Shown: piece after piece, positions 16,261 to 25,577 of the stretch
Position numbering within the stretch: position 1 is the first letter of the stretch
Layout: each line of letters starts with the position of its first letter
Assembly: GCF_005938215.1 (NCBI RefSeq)
Contig: NZ_VCPD01000011.1
Location: 1-64,000 of the forward strand
DNA length: 64,000 bases
DNA from: Ruegeria sediminis
GTDB lineage: Bacteria > Pseudomonadota > Alphaproteobacteria > Rhodobacterales > Rhodobacteraceae
Direction of reading: 5' to 3'
Program-made: the position numbers and the translations under genes
The notes under the pieces: model-generated
Databases searched by the model: none
Told to the model about the DNA's origin: nothing
What the model saw: only the letters and a program-made list of their open reading frames with translations

Positions 16261-17061
16261 ATGTCCTTTTCCATCGCAGGCAAGACCGCGATCGTCACCG
16301 GGGGCGCCAATGGCATCGGGTTGGCCATCGGCCGGCATTTTGCGGATGCCGGGGCCAATGTCATGTTCGTCGACATGGACGAGAAACGGCTGGTCGATGA
16401 ATTGGGAGATCAGGTCGAAGACGGGAATGTCCGGTATTTCGCCGGCGATCTGCGCGAAAAGCTGACCATCGCCAATCTGCTCTCTGCAACCATCGACGCC
16501 TTCGATCAGGTGGACATACTGGTGAACGGTGCAAGGCAGGTCATTCCGTCCGATCCATTGGATCTCGAGGACGACTCGGTGCGTATCCTGCTGAACCAGA
16601 ATCTTTTGCCGGCCCTGCGGCTCAGCCAGCTGGTCGCGAAACGGATGATCAAGCAGGCAGCAAACGGAGACGAGGCTCCGGGCGGGTCGATCATCAACCT
16701 GTCCTCCATCGCGGCGCGCCGGACCCATCCCGATCTGATGGCCTATTCCGTATCCACCTCGGCGCTGGACCAGATGACGCGGTCGCTTGCCGTATCGCTC
16801 GCGACCAAGCGCATCCGCGTCAACGCGATTGCCTTCGGCTCGGTCATGAGCGCGTCGCTCCAGTCCACCCTCAAGGACAACCGCGCCTTTCGCGAGGACA
16901 TCGAGAAACACACGCCGCTGTCCCGCATCGCCGCGCCGACCGAACTGGCCGAGACCGCGCAATTCCTGGCCTCCGATGCCTCGGGCTTCATGACCGGCCA
17001 GATCCTGACCCTCGACGGCGGCCGCACCCTGCTCGACCCGGTCGCAGCGCCCGCGCATTGA
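16261..17061 (+). CDS. Short-chain dehydrogenase/reductase lacking the catalytic lysine
   Basis: A 266-residue SDR. The cofactor motif TGGANGIG (residues 13-20), acidic D38/D40, a variant NNAG motif (VNGAR, 88-92), Ser148/149 (INLSS) and Y162 are present. The canonical YxxxK is YSVST, so the catalytic lysine position 166 is threonine, with downstream SAL preserved. SD AGGAGG is 7 bases before ATG 16261. The C-terminus FMTGQILTLDGGRTL is classic. It immediately precedes hemF. Either the enzyme is catalytically altered or it has become a binding protein; this is inferred from the one residue. Confidence 0.9.
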   Translation: MSFSIAGKTAIVTGGANGIGLAIGRHFADAGANVMFVDMDEKRLVDELGDQVEDGNVRYFAGDLREKLTIANLLSATIDAFDQVDILVNGARQVIPSDPLDLEDDSVRILLNQNLLPALRLSQLVAKRMIKQAANGDEAPGGSIINLSSIAARRTHPDLMAYSVSTSALDQMTRSLAVSLATKRIRVNAIAFGSVMSASLQSTLKDNRAFREDIEKHTPLSRIAAPTELAETAQFLASDASGFMTGQILTLDGGRTLLDPVAAPAH

Positions 17062-17115
17062 TCGCCACAAAGCGCGCTCCGCAAGGCAAGGCCATCTTCT
17101 GGAAGGACCCGAAAC

Positions 17116-18009
17116 ATGACCGATCCGTATAGCGCCGAAAAATCCTCCGCCGCCGCCTGGTTCCGGCAACTCCGCGACGACATCGTGGCGGCTTTCGAGG
17201 CGCTCGAGGACAGTCACGAAACCGGGCCGTTTTCCGACGCCGAACCGGGCCGTTTCCAGCTGACCGAGACCAAGCGCCAATCGGATGACGGTTCGGACGC
17301 GGGCGGCGGGCTCATGTCGGTCATGCGCGGCGGGCGGGTGTTCGAGAAGGTCGGCGTGAATGTCTCGACCGTCTACGGCACTCTGGGCGAGCGTGCGCAG
17401 AACGCCATGGCCGCGCGCAAAGGCATCCCTGGAATGCGCGAGGATCCGCGATTCTGGGCCTCGGGCATCAGCCTTGTCGCCCATATGCAGAACCCGCATG
17501 TCCCGGCGGTCCACATGAACACCCGCATGTTCTGGACGCCGCATGCCTGGTGGTTCGGCGGCGGCTCCGACCTGAACCCGTGCATCGAGTATGCCGAGGA
17601 CACGTCCCATTTCCACGCCACGCAGAAGGCGCATCTGGACCCGCACGGACCGGGACACTATCCGCGCCTAAAGGAATGGGCCGATGAATATTTCTACATC
17701 CCGCATCGCAAGCGCGCGCGCGGCGTCGGCGGGATTTTCATGGACGACTACTGCACGAACGACTGGCAGGCGGATTTCGCCCTGACGCAGGACATCGGCC
17801 GCGCCTTCCTGCCCGCATTCCTGCCCTTGGTCGAAAGACGGCGGGTACAGGCGTTCAGTGATCGGGACAAGGACACCCAACTGATCCACCGGGGACTTTA
17901 TGCGGAATACAACCTGGTCTACGACCGCGGCACCAAGTTCGGCCTGGAAACCGGTCACGATCCCGACGCCGTGCTGATGAGCCTGCCGCCGCTGGCGAAA
18001 TGGGTCTGA
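17116..18009 (+). CDS. hemF: Aerobic coproporphyrinogen III oxidase
   Basis: 297 residues, almost the length of E. coli HemF (299). Recognisable family stretches are GGGLMSVMRGGRVFEKVGVN, HMQNPHVPAVHMNTRMFW, FGGGSDLNPCIEY, RARGVGGIFMDD and the end YNLVYDRGTKFGLETG. It oxidatively decarboxylates coproporphyrinogen III to protoporphyrinogen IX using O2, in haem and, where present, bacteriochlorophyll synthesis. It follows the SDR by 54 bases and probably shares its transcript. It is convergent with a small secreted-protein gene, with only 3 bases between the stops. Confidence 0.96.
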   Translation: MTDPYSAEKSSAAAWFRQLRDDIVAAFEALEDSHETGPFSDAEPGRFQLTETKRQSDDGSDAGGGLMSVMRGGRVFEKVGVNVSTVYGTLGERAQNAMAARKGIPGMREDPRFWASGISLVAHMQNPHVPAVHMNTRMFWTPHAWWFGGGSDLNPCIEYAEDTSHFHATQKAHLDPHGPGHYPRLKEWADEYFYIPHRKRARGVGGIFMDDYCTNDWQADFALTQDIGRAFLPAFLPLVERRRVQAFSDRDKDTQLIHRGLYAEYNLVYDRGTKFGLETGHDPDAVLMSLPPLAKWV

Positions 18010-18012
18010 GCC

Positions 18013-18426
18013 CTATTTCAGCCAAATCTCGTCGGCGGTGTTGTCATAGCAGTAGTTCTGCGCCATCGACGCGGACATGTTGTCCCCGACGCGCTTGACC
18101 GTCACGGTGAAACCCGGCGTGGTGTCCGCACCCGCCGGGGGCTTCAGTGAAAATTTGACCCCTTTCCGGCCCGGCTCCGAAACGGATGGACCTTCCGCCT
18201 GCCACAGATACACCCTCTGCGTGGCCGGGGTTCTCAGTACCCGGATCGCGTAATCCCCTGCCCCGCACCAATAATCCCTTGGAACGGTTCCGAAGTAGTT
18301 CACCACCTCGAAGACGCCGCTTCCCAAATCATAGACCTGGGCCCGGTTCCACGCCCGGAACGCCGAAGCCACGCCGGGCACGAGGATCAGGGCCGACAAT
18401 ACCGCCACTTTCGCAATGCTCTTCAT
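18013..18426 (-). CDS. Small secreted protein of unknown function
   Basis: 137 residues with a clear Sec signal peptide (about 1-22, ending ASA). The mature part holds AWNRAQVYDLGSGVFEVV, WCGAGDYA and NYCYDNTADEIWLK. There are two cysteines, one in each of the last two stretches, which could form a periplasmic disulfide. I recognise no enzymatic motif. It is convergent with hemF. Purpose unknown; probably a lineage-restricted periplasmic protein. Confidence 0.75.
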   Translation of the reverse strand: MKSIAKVAVLSALILVPGVASAFRAWNRAQVYDLGSGVFEVVNYFGTVPRDYWCGAGDYAIRVLRTPATQRVYLWQAEGPSVSEPGRKGVKFSLKPPAGADTTPGFTVTVKRVGDNMSASMAQNYCYDNTADEIWLK

Positions 18427-18677
18427 GAATGTCTCCCGAAAATCCTTTGCTCTTGCAGTATAGAATAGGCCAGTTGTGCGGTCAGGCCAGACCCATGTTG
18501 CGGCTACGCTCCTACGGACCTTAACCGTGTTTCATTCGGTTCAGACGAAATGGGCGACTGTGCGAGGAAGGCATGACGGACCGAAGGCCACCCGGATGAT
18601 CTTGCGAGAGTTCGAGGCCGGGACATTGGCGTGAACCATGAACCGCCGCTGATCATCGATCAGAGCAACGGTCACGT

Positions 18678-19775
18678 TCAGGTGTCGATGACCCGGCCAC
18701 CGATGTCTTCCGGTGCGATGGCCACGGTCTTGATCACGGCATGACACTTCATGCCTTGCCGCAATCCCAGCGCCTCGGACGAACGTCTGGTGATGCGCGC
18801 CAGGATCATCCCCGCGCGCGTCTGCACCGAAACGATGGCGCCGGGGCCTTCGCCGGAGCGTATGCCCAGAACCGTGCCCTGAAGGACATTGAGCGCGGAC
18901 AATCCATCGGGTTTTCGGTTCGCCAGAATGACCTCCTGCGCGGCGATGCGGATCCGCACCGTTTCGCCTGGTCGGTGCGGGATACGCGGCAAAAACAGGT
19001 GATCGCCCCCGGCCTCAAGCTCGGTCAGGCCGTCGGCGTGATGAGCGTGGACGCGCGCCTGCAACACGGCGCCGACCGCCCGCACGCCCGCAGGGGCAAC
19101 TGCCGGATCGGACAGGACCTCGGCCGCCGGGCCATGCCGGACGGCCTTGCCGTCCTGCAGGGCCACGACCGAAGTCGCAAGCCGTGCCACCTCGGCCGCC
19201 GAATGCGTGACGTAAAGGATCGGAACCGAGACCTCGTCGCGCAGGCGCTCGAAATAGGGCAGGATCTCGGCCTTGCGGGCATCATCAAGCGCCGCCAACG
19301 GCTCGTCCGCCAGAATCAGTTGCGGGCTGGCCAGCAGCGCGCGGCCAATGGCGACGCGCTGCTTTTCCCCACCCGACAACAGTGCGGGCCGTCGGTCCAG
19401 CAGATGTCCGATGCCCAGCATCTCGACGACCTTGTCGCGGTTTTCACGATGCGCGCCGCGCGGCGCGAACCAGCCGCCATATGCGAGGTTCTGGCGGACG
19501 GTCAGGTGCGGAAACAGACGTCCTTCCTGAAAGATATAGCCCAAACGGCGCCGATGCGGCGGCAACCAGCGCCCCCGTTCGGTATCGAACAGAACCCAGT
19601 CTCCGACGGCCACCCGCCCGGCATCCGGCCTCAGCAACCCGGCAACGGCGTTGACGATGGTTGTCTTGCCAGAGCCGGACCGGCCGAACAGCACCGTGAC
19701 GCCTGGTGGCGCGTCGAAGGCCACGTCCAGCTCCATGTCCGGAAGCCGGTGAGACAGCTTTACCGACAGGCTCAT
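18678..19775 (-). CDS. modC: Molybdate ABC transporter ATP-binding protein ModC
   Basis: 365 residues. An ABC ATPase domain carries Walker A GRSGSGKTT (about 31-39), Q-loop IFQEGRLFPHLTV, signature LLSGGEKQR, Walker B LILADEPLAAL and switch VTHS. After about residue 290 comes a molybdate-binding TOBE-type domain (LNVLQGTVLGI ... LRQGMKCHAVIK). That domain and the modAB genes identify ModC rather than another ATPase. Its start overlaps the modB stop by 4 bases. It powers periplasmic molybdate uptake. Confidence 0.95.
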   Translation of the reverse strand: MSLSVKLSHRLPDMELDVAFDAPPGVTVLFGRSGSGKTTIVNAVAGLLRPDAGRVAVGDWVLFDTERGRWLPPHRRRLGYIFQEGRLFPHLTVRQNLAYGGWFAPRGAHRENRDKVVEMLGIGHLLDRRPALLSGGEKQRVAIGRALLASPQLILADEPLAALDDARKAEILPYFERLRDEVSVPILYVTHSAAEVARLATSVVALQDGKAVRHGPAAEVLSDPAVAPAGVRAVGAVLQARVHAHHADGLTELEAGGDHLFLPRIPHRPGETVRIRIAAQEVILANRKPDGLSALNVLQGTVLGIRSGEGPGAIVSVQTRAGMILARITRRSSEALGLRQGMKCHAVIKTVAIAPEDIGGRVIDT

Positions 19776-20464
19776 GTGCCTGCCACCCGCGCCGCGGCGC
19801 GGCGTCCCACCACCTCCGACAGCAACAGCGCGCCCATCGCGACCACGATCGAAACGATCACGAGGCGCAGCGCGGCGGGTTCACCGCCCGGCACCTGCAA
19901 AAAGGCGTAGACCGCCGAAGGAAGCGTCTGCGTCTGGCCCGGAATGTTGGATACAAAGGTAATGGTCGCGCCGAACTCCCCCATCGCCTTGGCAAAGCCG
20001 AGGATACCCCCTGCTATGATGCCCGGCAGGATCATCGGCAGCGTCACGGTGAGGAACACCAGAGGACGCGGCGCTCCGAGCGTCGCCCCCGCCTGTTCCA
20101 GCTTGGGATCCACTGCCTCGATCGACAGGCGGATGGCGCGGACCATGAGCGGAAAGGCCATAATGCCCGCGGCCAGGGCGGCGCCGGTCCAGCGGAAAGC
20201 GAACACGATGCCGACCTGCGCCAGCAGGCTGCCCACCGGGCCTTGCGTGCCGAAGGTCATGAGCAGCAGGTACCCCGTCACCACTGGCGGCAGGATCAGC
20301 GGCAGATGCACCAGCCCGTTCAGGATGGGCCGCCCCGGAAACCGCCAGCGCGCCAGCGCATAGGCGACGAAGACGCCGAAGGGCAGCGACACGACCGTAG
20401 CCCAGAACGACACGCGCAAGGACAGCATGAGCGCGCTCCACTCCTCGGGTCCCAACCAGCCCAT
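19772..20464 (-). CDS. modB: Molybdate ABC transporter permease ModB
   Basis: About 230 residues with five or six hydrophobic helices and the permease EAA-type loop around IEAVDPKLEQAGATLGA. The ModB-type stretches LPLILPPVVTGYLLL and GEFGATITFVSNIPGQTQT are present. The open frame extends to 20521, but ATG 20464 sits 4 bases after the modA stop and gives the usual length. It forms the membrane channel between ModA and ModC. Confidence 0.94.
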   Translation of the reverse strand: MGWLGPEEWSALMLSLRVSFWATVVSLPFGVFVAYALARWRFPGRPILNGLVHLPLILPPVVTGYLLLMTFGTQGPVGSLLAQVGIVFAFRWTGAALAAGIMAFPLMVRAIRLSIEAVDPKLEQAGATLGAPRPLVFLTVTLPMILPGIIAGGILGFAKAMGEFGATITFVSNIPGQTQTLPSAVYAFLQVPGGEPAALRLVIVSIVVAMGALLLSEVVGRRAAARVAGT

Positions 20465-20468
20465 GCTC

Positions 20469-21248
20469 TCACTCCCCGGGCAGGGTGAAACCCTGCTCCA
20501 AAAACACATCCTGGGCGGCATCGCCCTGCAGAAAAGCCAGAAATTCCAGCGCGGCGGCCGGGCCGTTCACGATAGCAGCCGCAGGATAGACGATGGGAGG
20601 GTGCGAGCCGGCCGGGAACCGGCCAATGACCTGCACACGGCCTTCGGCCATCGCGTCCGAGGCGTAGACGATCCCCAGAGGCGCGGCGCCGCTGGCGACC
20701 AGCGCCAGCGCCGCCCGCACATTGTCCGTCTGGGCCACGCTGTCTTTCACCTTTGCCCACAGCCCGAAGTGTTCCAGCGCCGCCTTGCCATAGATACCCG
20801 CCGGGACCGCATCCACCAGAGCCATTGCCAGACGACCGCCGCCGAGCCGCGCCATAAGGTCGAAGCCGGGTCCCATCGTTTCGACCGGATCGGCGTTCGG
20901 CCCGCCGATCAGGACAAGGCTGTTGCCCAGCAGATCGACCCGGGTTCCCGGATCGATCCTCCCGTCCGCCTCGAGCACGTCCATCCATTCCCGATTGGCA
21001 GAAAGGAACAGATGCGCCGGAGCGCCAAGTTGGATCTGGCGCGCCAAAACCGAGGAACCCGCATAGGACACCGTGACCTCATGCCCGCTCGCCGCCCCGA
21101 ACTCCGCCGCAATCCGGTCCAGAGCCGTTTTCAGGCTGGCCGCCGCGAATACCAGAACCTCGTCGGCGCTGGCCCGCGCCGGAGCGGCCAGAAGGGCAAA
21201 AACGACAAGCGCGGCGGCGCAAAAGCGGCTGGCGCGGGAGAACATCAT
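20469..21248 (-). CDS. modA: Molybdate-binding periplasmic protein ModA
   Basis: 259 residues. A signal peptide (about 1-28) precedes ADEVLVFAAASLKTALDRIA, the ModA opening with the oxyanion-binding serine. VSYAGSSVLARQIQLGAPAH supplies the second anion-binding loop and GAAPLGIVYASDA lies near the C-terminus. It captures molybdate or tungstate for ModBC. First gene of modABC on the minus strand. A Mo-box-like dyad lies just upstream, between it and modE. Confidence 0.95.
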   Translation of the reverse strand: MMFSRASRFCAAALVVFALLAAPARASADEVLVFAAASLKTALDRIAAEFGAASGHEVTVSYAGSSVLARQIQLGAPAHLFLSANREWMDVLEADGRIDPGTRVDLLGNSLVLIGGPNADPVETMGPGFDLMARLGGGRLAMALVDAVPAGIYGKAALEHFGLWAKVKDSVAQTDNVRAALALVASGAAPLGIVYASDAMAEGRVQVIGRFPAGSHPPIVYPAAAIVNGPAAALEFLAFLQGDAAQDVFLEQGFTLPGE

Positions 21249-21264
21249 GGGGCATCCAGAGACA

Positions 21265-21290
21265 TCGTTATGTTTCTTCGGGAATATCGA
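21265..21290. promoter_or_regulatory. Mo-box-like dyad upstream of modA
   Basis: TCGTTAT (21265-21271) and ATATCGA (21284-21290) form an interrupted inverted repeat with one mismatch between half-sites. ATCGTTAT/ATATCGA half-sites resemble the Mo-boxes bound by ModE/MopA-type regulators in purple bacteria. It lies in the short modE-modA gap, directly upstream of modA. Confidence 0.45.
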
Positions 21291-21313
21291 AACCGCATGG
21301 CTACAGGCAAGGT

Positions 21314-21685
21314 CTAATTTTCATCGCCGCGTATCCGCAACATGCCCTGAAGCCGCGCGATGTGTTCTTCCGCAGCCTTTTGCGCCTCGTCCTCGAGGCT
21401 GCGATACCCGGACAGGACCGCTTTGCCGGTTTCCGTCAACGTTGCGCCACCACCGCTGGCGCCGCCCCGCGTGCTGAGTACCACCGGTTCGTTGAACATC
21501 GCGTTCATCGTCTCGACCAATTGCCACGCGCGCTTGTAACTCATCCCCATCTCGCGGCCCGCCGCGGCGATCGAGCCGGTGTTGGAAATGCGCTCCAGAA
21601 GCTCGGCCTTTCCCGGCCCGATCATCTCATCCTCGCTGAACACGATGCGCAGCCGGAATCTGGGATTTGGATAGCGGCGGTTCAT
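21314..21685 (-). CDS. modE: ModE-family molybdenum regulator, DNA-binding domain only
   Basis: 123 residues. FSEDEMIGPGKAELLERI, then SNTGSIAAAGREMGMSYKR and AWQLVETMN form the ModE/LysR-like winged helix, followed by the GGASGGGATLTETGKAVL wing typical of the family. The C-terminal MOP/TOBE molybdate-sensing domains of E. coli ModE (about 260 residues) are absent. The frame is open from 22033, but upstream codons look non-coding, so I use ATG 21685 (ATG 21700 is an alternative). It is expected to regulate modABC. How it senses molybdate without a MOP domain is unclear. Confidence 0.85.
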   Translation of the reverse strand: MNRRYPNPRFRLRIVFSEDEMIGPGKAELLERISNTGSIAAAGREMGMSYKRAWQLVETMNAMFNEPVVLSTRGGASGGGATLTETGKAVLSGYRSLEDEAQKAAEEHIARLQGMLRIRGDEN

Positions 21686-21890
21686 GGCGCGTCGTCGCAT
21701 TGCGTGTTCGGCATCGTCTGTCAGTTGGATAGATTGGGTCCTGTTCTCGGGATCGATTGGTAACGCGAGGTGCTGCCTGGGTCCATCGCGACGGCCGTTC
21801 CCAAAAAGCAGCGGGCGATGCTCGCGCAGGTTAATCTCAAAAAAGCCGTCCGGCCGTAAGACGCATTGGCGAACGCAGCGCCGCGGCCTC

Positions 21891-22883
21891 CTAGCGATTG
21901 ACCAGCACCGCAGCCCCAGACAACCGGCCCTGTCGCAATCTGTCAATGGCGGTGTTGGCGTCTTCCAGCCGGAACTTCTCGATTTCTGTCCGGATACCGG
22001 CGCTGGCGACGATCCGGAAGAACTCTTCGCCATCCTTGCGGGTCAGGTTCGCGACCGATTTCACGGCCCTCTCTCCCCAGAGGATGTCATAAGGAAACTG
22101 CGGGATGTCGCTCATGTGGATGCCGCCACAGACGACCACGCCCCCTTTTCGCGTCGCGCGGAGGGCGGCGGGCACCAATCCTCCAACGGGCGCGAACAGG
22201 ATCGCCGCATCCAGAGGCTCCGGCGCGGGCTGATCCGAGCCCCCCGCCCAGTCGGCCCCCATTCGCAGGGCAAAGGACTGCGCCTCGGCGTCGCCGGGCC
22301 TGGTAAAGGCCAGGACACGGCGGCCTTCCCATTTGGCCACCTGGGCGACGATATGGGCCGCGGCACCGAAGCCATAGATCCCGATCGTTTGCGCATCTCC
22401 GGCAAAGCGCAATGACCTGTGGCCGATCAGCCCGGCACACAGCAGCGGCGCCAATTCGGCGCTGTCCGGCCCATCGGGCATCGCGAATACGTAACGGGCA
22501 TCGGCAACGCAATATTCGGCATACCCCCCGTCGCGCGTGTAGCCGGTAAACAGCGGTGCGTCGCAGAGGTTTTCGGACTCGTGCAGGCAATAATGACAAC
22601 AGCCGCAGGTTCGTCCGAGCCACGGCACCCCGACGCGCAGTCCCGGCGCAAGTGCGTCGGCGGCGTTGCTTTCCACGACCTTTCCCACGATCTCATGCCC
22701 GAGGATCAGGGGCAGTTTCGGCTCGGTCAGATCGCCGTCGATGACATGCAGGTCGGTCCGGCATACACCGCAGGCGTCAATCCGGATCAGCACCTCGCCC
22801 GGCGCAGGATCCGGCCGCGGAACTTCGGACAACATCAGCGGCTGCCCCTGCTCCGTCAGGAGCATCGCGCGCATGGTGCCCAT
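21891..22883 (-). CDS. Zinc-dependent alcohol dehydrogenase (medium-chain family)
   Basis: 330 residues. Catalytic zinc ligands C39 (DACGVCRTDLH) and H62 (ILGHEIVG) are present, and so is the four-cysteine structural zinc lobe (CGCCHYCLHESENLC). The nucleotide-binding domain contains IGIYGFGAAAHIVAQ, a variant of GxGxxG. It most resembles AdhA/AdhP-type dehydrogenases with a short coenzyme lobe. It lies 51 bases after the P-type ATPase gene on the same strand, so the two could share a transcript. Alcohol substrate not determinable. Confidence 0.88.
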   Translation of the reverse strand: MGTMRAMLLTEQGQPLMLSEVPRPDPAPGEVLIRIDACGVCRTDLHVIDGDLTEPKLPLILGHEIVGKVVESNAADALAPGLRVGVPWLGRTCGCCHYCLHESENLCDAPLFTGYTRDGGYAEYCVADARYVFAMPDGPDSAELAPLLCAGLIGHRSLRFAGDAQTIGIYGFGAAAHIVAQVAKWEGRRVLAFTRPGDAEAQSFALRMGADWAGGSDQPAPEPLDAAILFAPVGGLVPAALRATRKGGVVVCGGIHMSDIPQFPYDILWGERAVKSVANLTRKDGEEFFRIVASAGIRTEIEKFRLEDANTAIDRLRQGRLSGAAVLVNR

Positions 22884-22934
22884 GCTGTTTCCCCTTTCTG
22901 CACCGGGCTGCGACCGGCCGCGGTCAGATGCACT

Positions 22935-25577
22935 TTACCGCAGGAACAGTCGTCTGGTCACGAGGATCACAGCAGCTGGCGCGCTGCCCGCAACCAGGAT
23001 CGTCGCCCACCCTTCCAGATCGGGCGGCTGGATGCCCAGAACGTCGGACAGTGGCGGCAGGTAGGTTCCGGCCAGCATCAATCCGGTGCTGAAGAACACG
23101 GCGAACCAGACATAGCCATTCCGGGTGATTTCGCTGGAGAACAGCGCCTCGCCGCGCGGGTACATGACGAACACGAACAGAAGCTGCGCGATGCAGATCG
23201 TCAGGAACGCCACCCCGGTCGCTGTCTCAACCCCCGACCGCACCAGTTCGATCAGGAAGGCACCGAAAGCGCACAGGCCGATCAGGGCGCCCTCGGCGAC
23301 AATCCCTTTCCACCGGCGCCGGGTGACGAGCGGTTCGTCCGGCCGCCGCGGCGCAACGCGCATCACGTCCCGCGCCCCTTCGCCCATGCCCAAGGCAATT
23401 GCGGGGAAGATATCGGTGATCAGGTTCAGGAACAGGATCTGCAAGGGCGTCAGCGGCATCGGCACACCGGCAAGCATCGCAACCGCGATCAGGGCGATTT
23501 CGCTGAGATTGCAGGTGAACAGGTAGCGCACGAACATCCGGATGTTGGAATAGACGATGCGGCCTTGCCGCATCGCCTCGACGATCGACCCAAAGGCATC
23601 GTCCCGCAGAATGATGTCCGAGGCTTCCGCCGCGACCTGCGTTCCGCGCTTGCCCATGGCAATGCCGATATCGGCCTTTTGGAGCGCCGGCGCATCGTTG
23701 ACCCCGTCGCCGGTCATTGCGACGATCGAGTTGTTTTGCTGGTGCAAGGCAACCAGCGTCAGTTTCTCCCGCGGCGGAACCCGGGCGAAGACGTCGATCC
23801 CGAGCAGTTCCTGCGCGGCCTCGGGCAACTCGCGCGCCTGGGCCAGTTCGACCCCGTCCGAGACGTGAACATCATGCCCTTTGACGAGCCCGACCTCGCT
23901 GGCGATCTTGCGGGCGGTCTCCTTGTGGTCGCCGGTCACCATGATCACCCGGACCCCGGCCCGCAGGCAGTCGGCGATCGCTGCGGGGACCTCCGGCCTT
24001 GCGGGATCCTGTAGCCCGACGAACCCGATCAGCGTCAGTTCCGAATAGACTTGCTCGTCATCCGCATCGTCACGCTGGGCAAGCCCCAGCATCCGCAATC
24101 CGGTCGCGCCTGCCGCCTCGATCCGCGCCTCGATGTCGCGCCGCAGATCCGACGTCAACTTGATTTCCCCGTTAGCGCCGAGGACACGGGTCGATGCCGC
24201 CAGCACGGCCTCGGGCGCCCCTTTGACATGCACCCTCGTCCCGGCCTCGTCGGCATTCACGGTCGCCATCATCTTGATGTCCGGATCGAAGGCGATGCTT
24301 CTTTGCCGCGGGCAGGTCCGACCAACGGCCACGGGATCCAACCCCATGTCATTTGCGGCGCGCAGCAACGCGACCTCCATCGGATCGCCTTCACTGTCAT
24401 CGTGAGACGGGCCAAGAACCGCGTCGTTGCACAAAACCATCGTTCTGATCGCGGCTTCGACCTGCGGTGGTTTTTTCTTTTCCGACACCTCTTCAGTCCG
24501 GATCTCGCCATCGGAGAACAGCAGCAGTTCGACGCTCATCCTGTTTTCGGTCAGCGTGCCGGTCTTGTCGGTCAGGAGGATGTTGGTCGATCCCAGCGTC
24601 TCGACGGCCGAAAGCCGGTTGATCAGGACGTTCCGGGCCGCCATCCGCCACATGCCGCGCGCCAGAGAAAGCGTGGCGACGATCGGCAGGCCCTCGGGCA
24701 CCGCTGCAACGGCCAGCGCGATCGCGGTTTCCAGCATCTCGAACAGCGGGCGGCCGGTGAAGACGCCGGCCGCCGCGATAGCGATCGAAACCGCCAGAGC
24801 GGCCAAGGCCAGATGCCACCCCAGTTGCGCCAGCCGCTCTTCCAGTGGGCTGCTCTCGGCCTCGGCCCCAGCAACCATTTCCGTGATTTCGCCAAGCTGG
24901 GTCCGGCTGCCGGTCGCGGCGGTTATCGCGACGGCGTTGCCCCTGGTCACCGAAGTGCCGCGAAAGACCATGTTGCGGCGATCGGCAAGCGGAACCGTCC
25001 GCCCGATGGCCTCGGTCGATTTGGCGACTGGAACCGACTCCCCGGTCAGCGTCGACTCATCGGTGTGCAGATCCACCGACGAGAGCAGCCGCAGATCCGC
25101 CGGAACAACATCCCCCGCTTCCAACAGCACGATGTCCCCCGGAACGAGATCGTCGGCGTCGACGCGGATCTCGCGCCCCGCCCGGCGGACCCGAGCCGTC
25201 GTCCGCGTGAGTTTGCGCAGCGCGTCCATCGACGTCGCCGCGCGCGCCTCGGTGAAAAAACCGATCAATGTGTTGATGACCAGGACCACAACAATCGCGA
25301 CGCCCTCTGCGACGTCGCCCAGCCAGAAGGAAAGGGCCGCGGCGGCAAACAAGAGCCAAACGACGGCGCCGCGGAACTGGTTGACCAGGATCCGCCAATA
25401 CGAGGTCCGCCGCCACGTGCCGATCTCGTTGGTTCCGTACTCGGCGCGCCGAACGGCGGCTTCGTTTTCGGAAAGCCCTTGCTCCGGGTCGACCCGTAGC
25501 GCGTCGAGCACCCACTCCTTCGACCGCACGTAGGCTGTGTTGGCGTGATCTCCGTCTGTAGTGCCGCCGTTTTTCAT
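22935..25577 (-). CDS. P-type cation-transporting ATPase (P2, calcium-pump-like)
   Basis: About 880 residues. Motifs in order: TLTGES actuator loop (about 176-181), M4 AVPEGLP (about 292-298), phosphorylation site DKTGTLT (D337), KGAPEA nucleotide-binding loop, MVTGDHKETA, hinge TGDGVNDAPALQKADIGIAM and M6 NLITDIFPAIALG. N-terminal 'cation ATPase N' and C-terminal 'cation ATPase C' regions are both present. PEGLP plus NxxTD in M6 points to the P2A/P2B calcium-pump group, but the ion is not certain. I use ATG 25577 (the frame is open from 25631). Confidence 0.9.
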   Translation of the reverse strand: MKNGGTTDGDHANTAYVRSKEWVLDALRVDPEQGLSENEAAVRRAEYGTNEIGTWRRTSYWRILVNQFRGAVVWLLFAAAALSFWLGDVAEGVAIVVVLVINTLIGFFTEARAATSMDALRKLTRTTARVRRAGREIRVDADDLVPGDIVLLEAGDVVPADLRLLSSVDLHTDESTLTGESVPVAKSTEAIGRTVPLADRRNMVFRGTSVTRGNAVAITAATGSRTQLGEITEMVAGAEAESSPLEERLAQLGWHLALAALAVSIAIAAAGVFTGRPLFEMLETAIALAVAAVPEGLPIVATLSLARGMWRMAARNVLINRLSAVETLGSTNILLTDKTGTLTENRMSVELLLFSDGEIRTEEVSEKKKPPQVEAAIRTMVLCNDAVLGPSHDDSEGDPMEVALLRAANDMGLDPVAVGRTCPRQRSIAFDPDIKMMATVNADEAGTRVHVKGAPEAVLAASTRVLGANGEIKLTSDLRRDIEARIEAAGATGLRMLGLAQRDDADDEQVYSELTLIGFVGLQDPARPEVPAAIADCLRAGVRVIMVTGDHKETARKIASEVGLVKGHDVHVSDGVELAQARELPEAAQELLGIDVFARVPPREKLTLVALHQQNNSIVAMTGDGVNDAPALQKADIGIAMGKRGTQVAAEASDIILRDDAFGSIVEAMRQGRIVYSNIRMFVRYLFTCNLSEIALIAVAMLAGVPMPLTPLQILFLNLITDIFPAIALGMGEGARDVMRVAPRRPDEPLVTRRRWKGIVAEGALIGLCAFGAFLIELVRSGVETATGVAFLTICIAQLLFVFVMYPRGEALFSSEITRNGYVWFAVFFSTGLMLAGTYLPPLSDVLGIQPPDLEGWATILVAGSAPAAVILVTRRLFLR

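Noticed and set aside
18541-18747. Small minus-strand open frame of 68 codons after modC
   Set aside because: It overlaps the modC end, lacks a ribosome binding site and shows no recognisable protein; probably chance.
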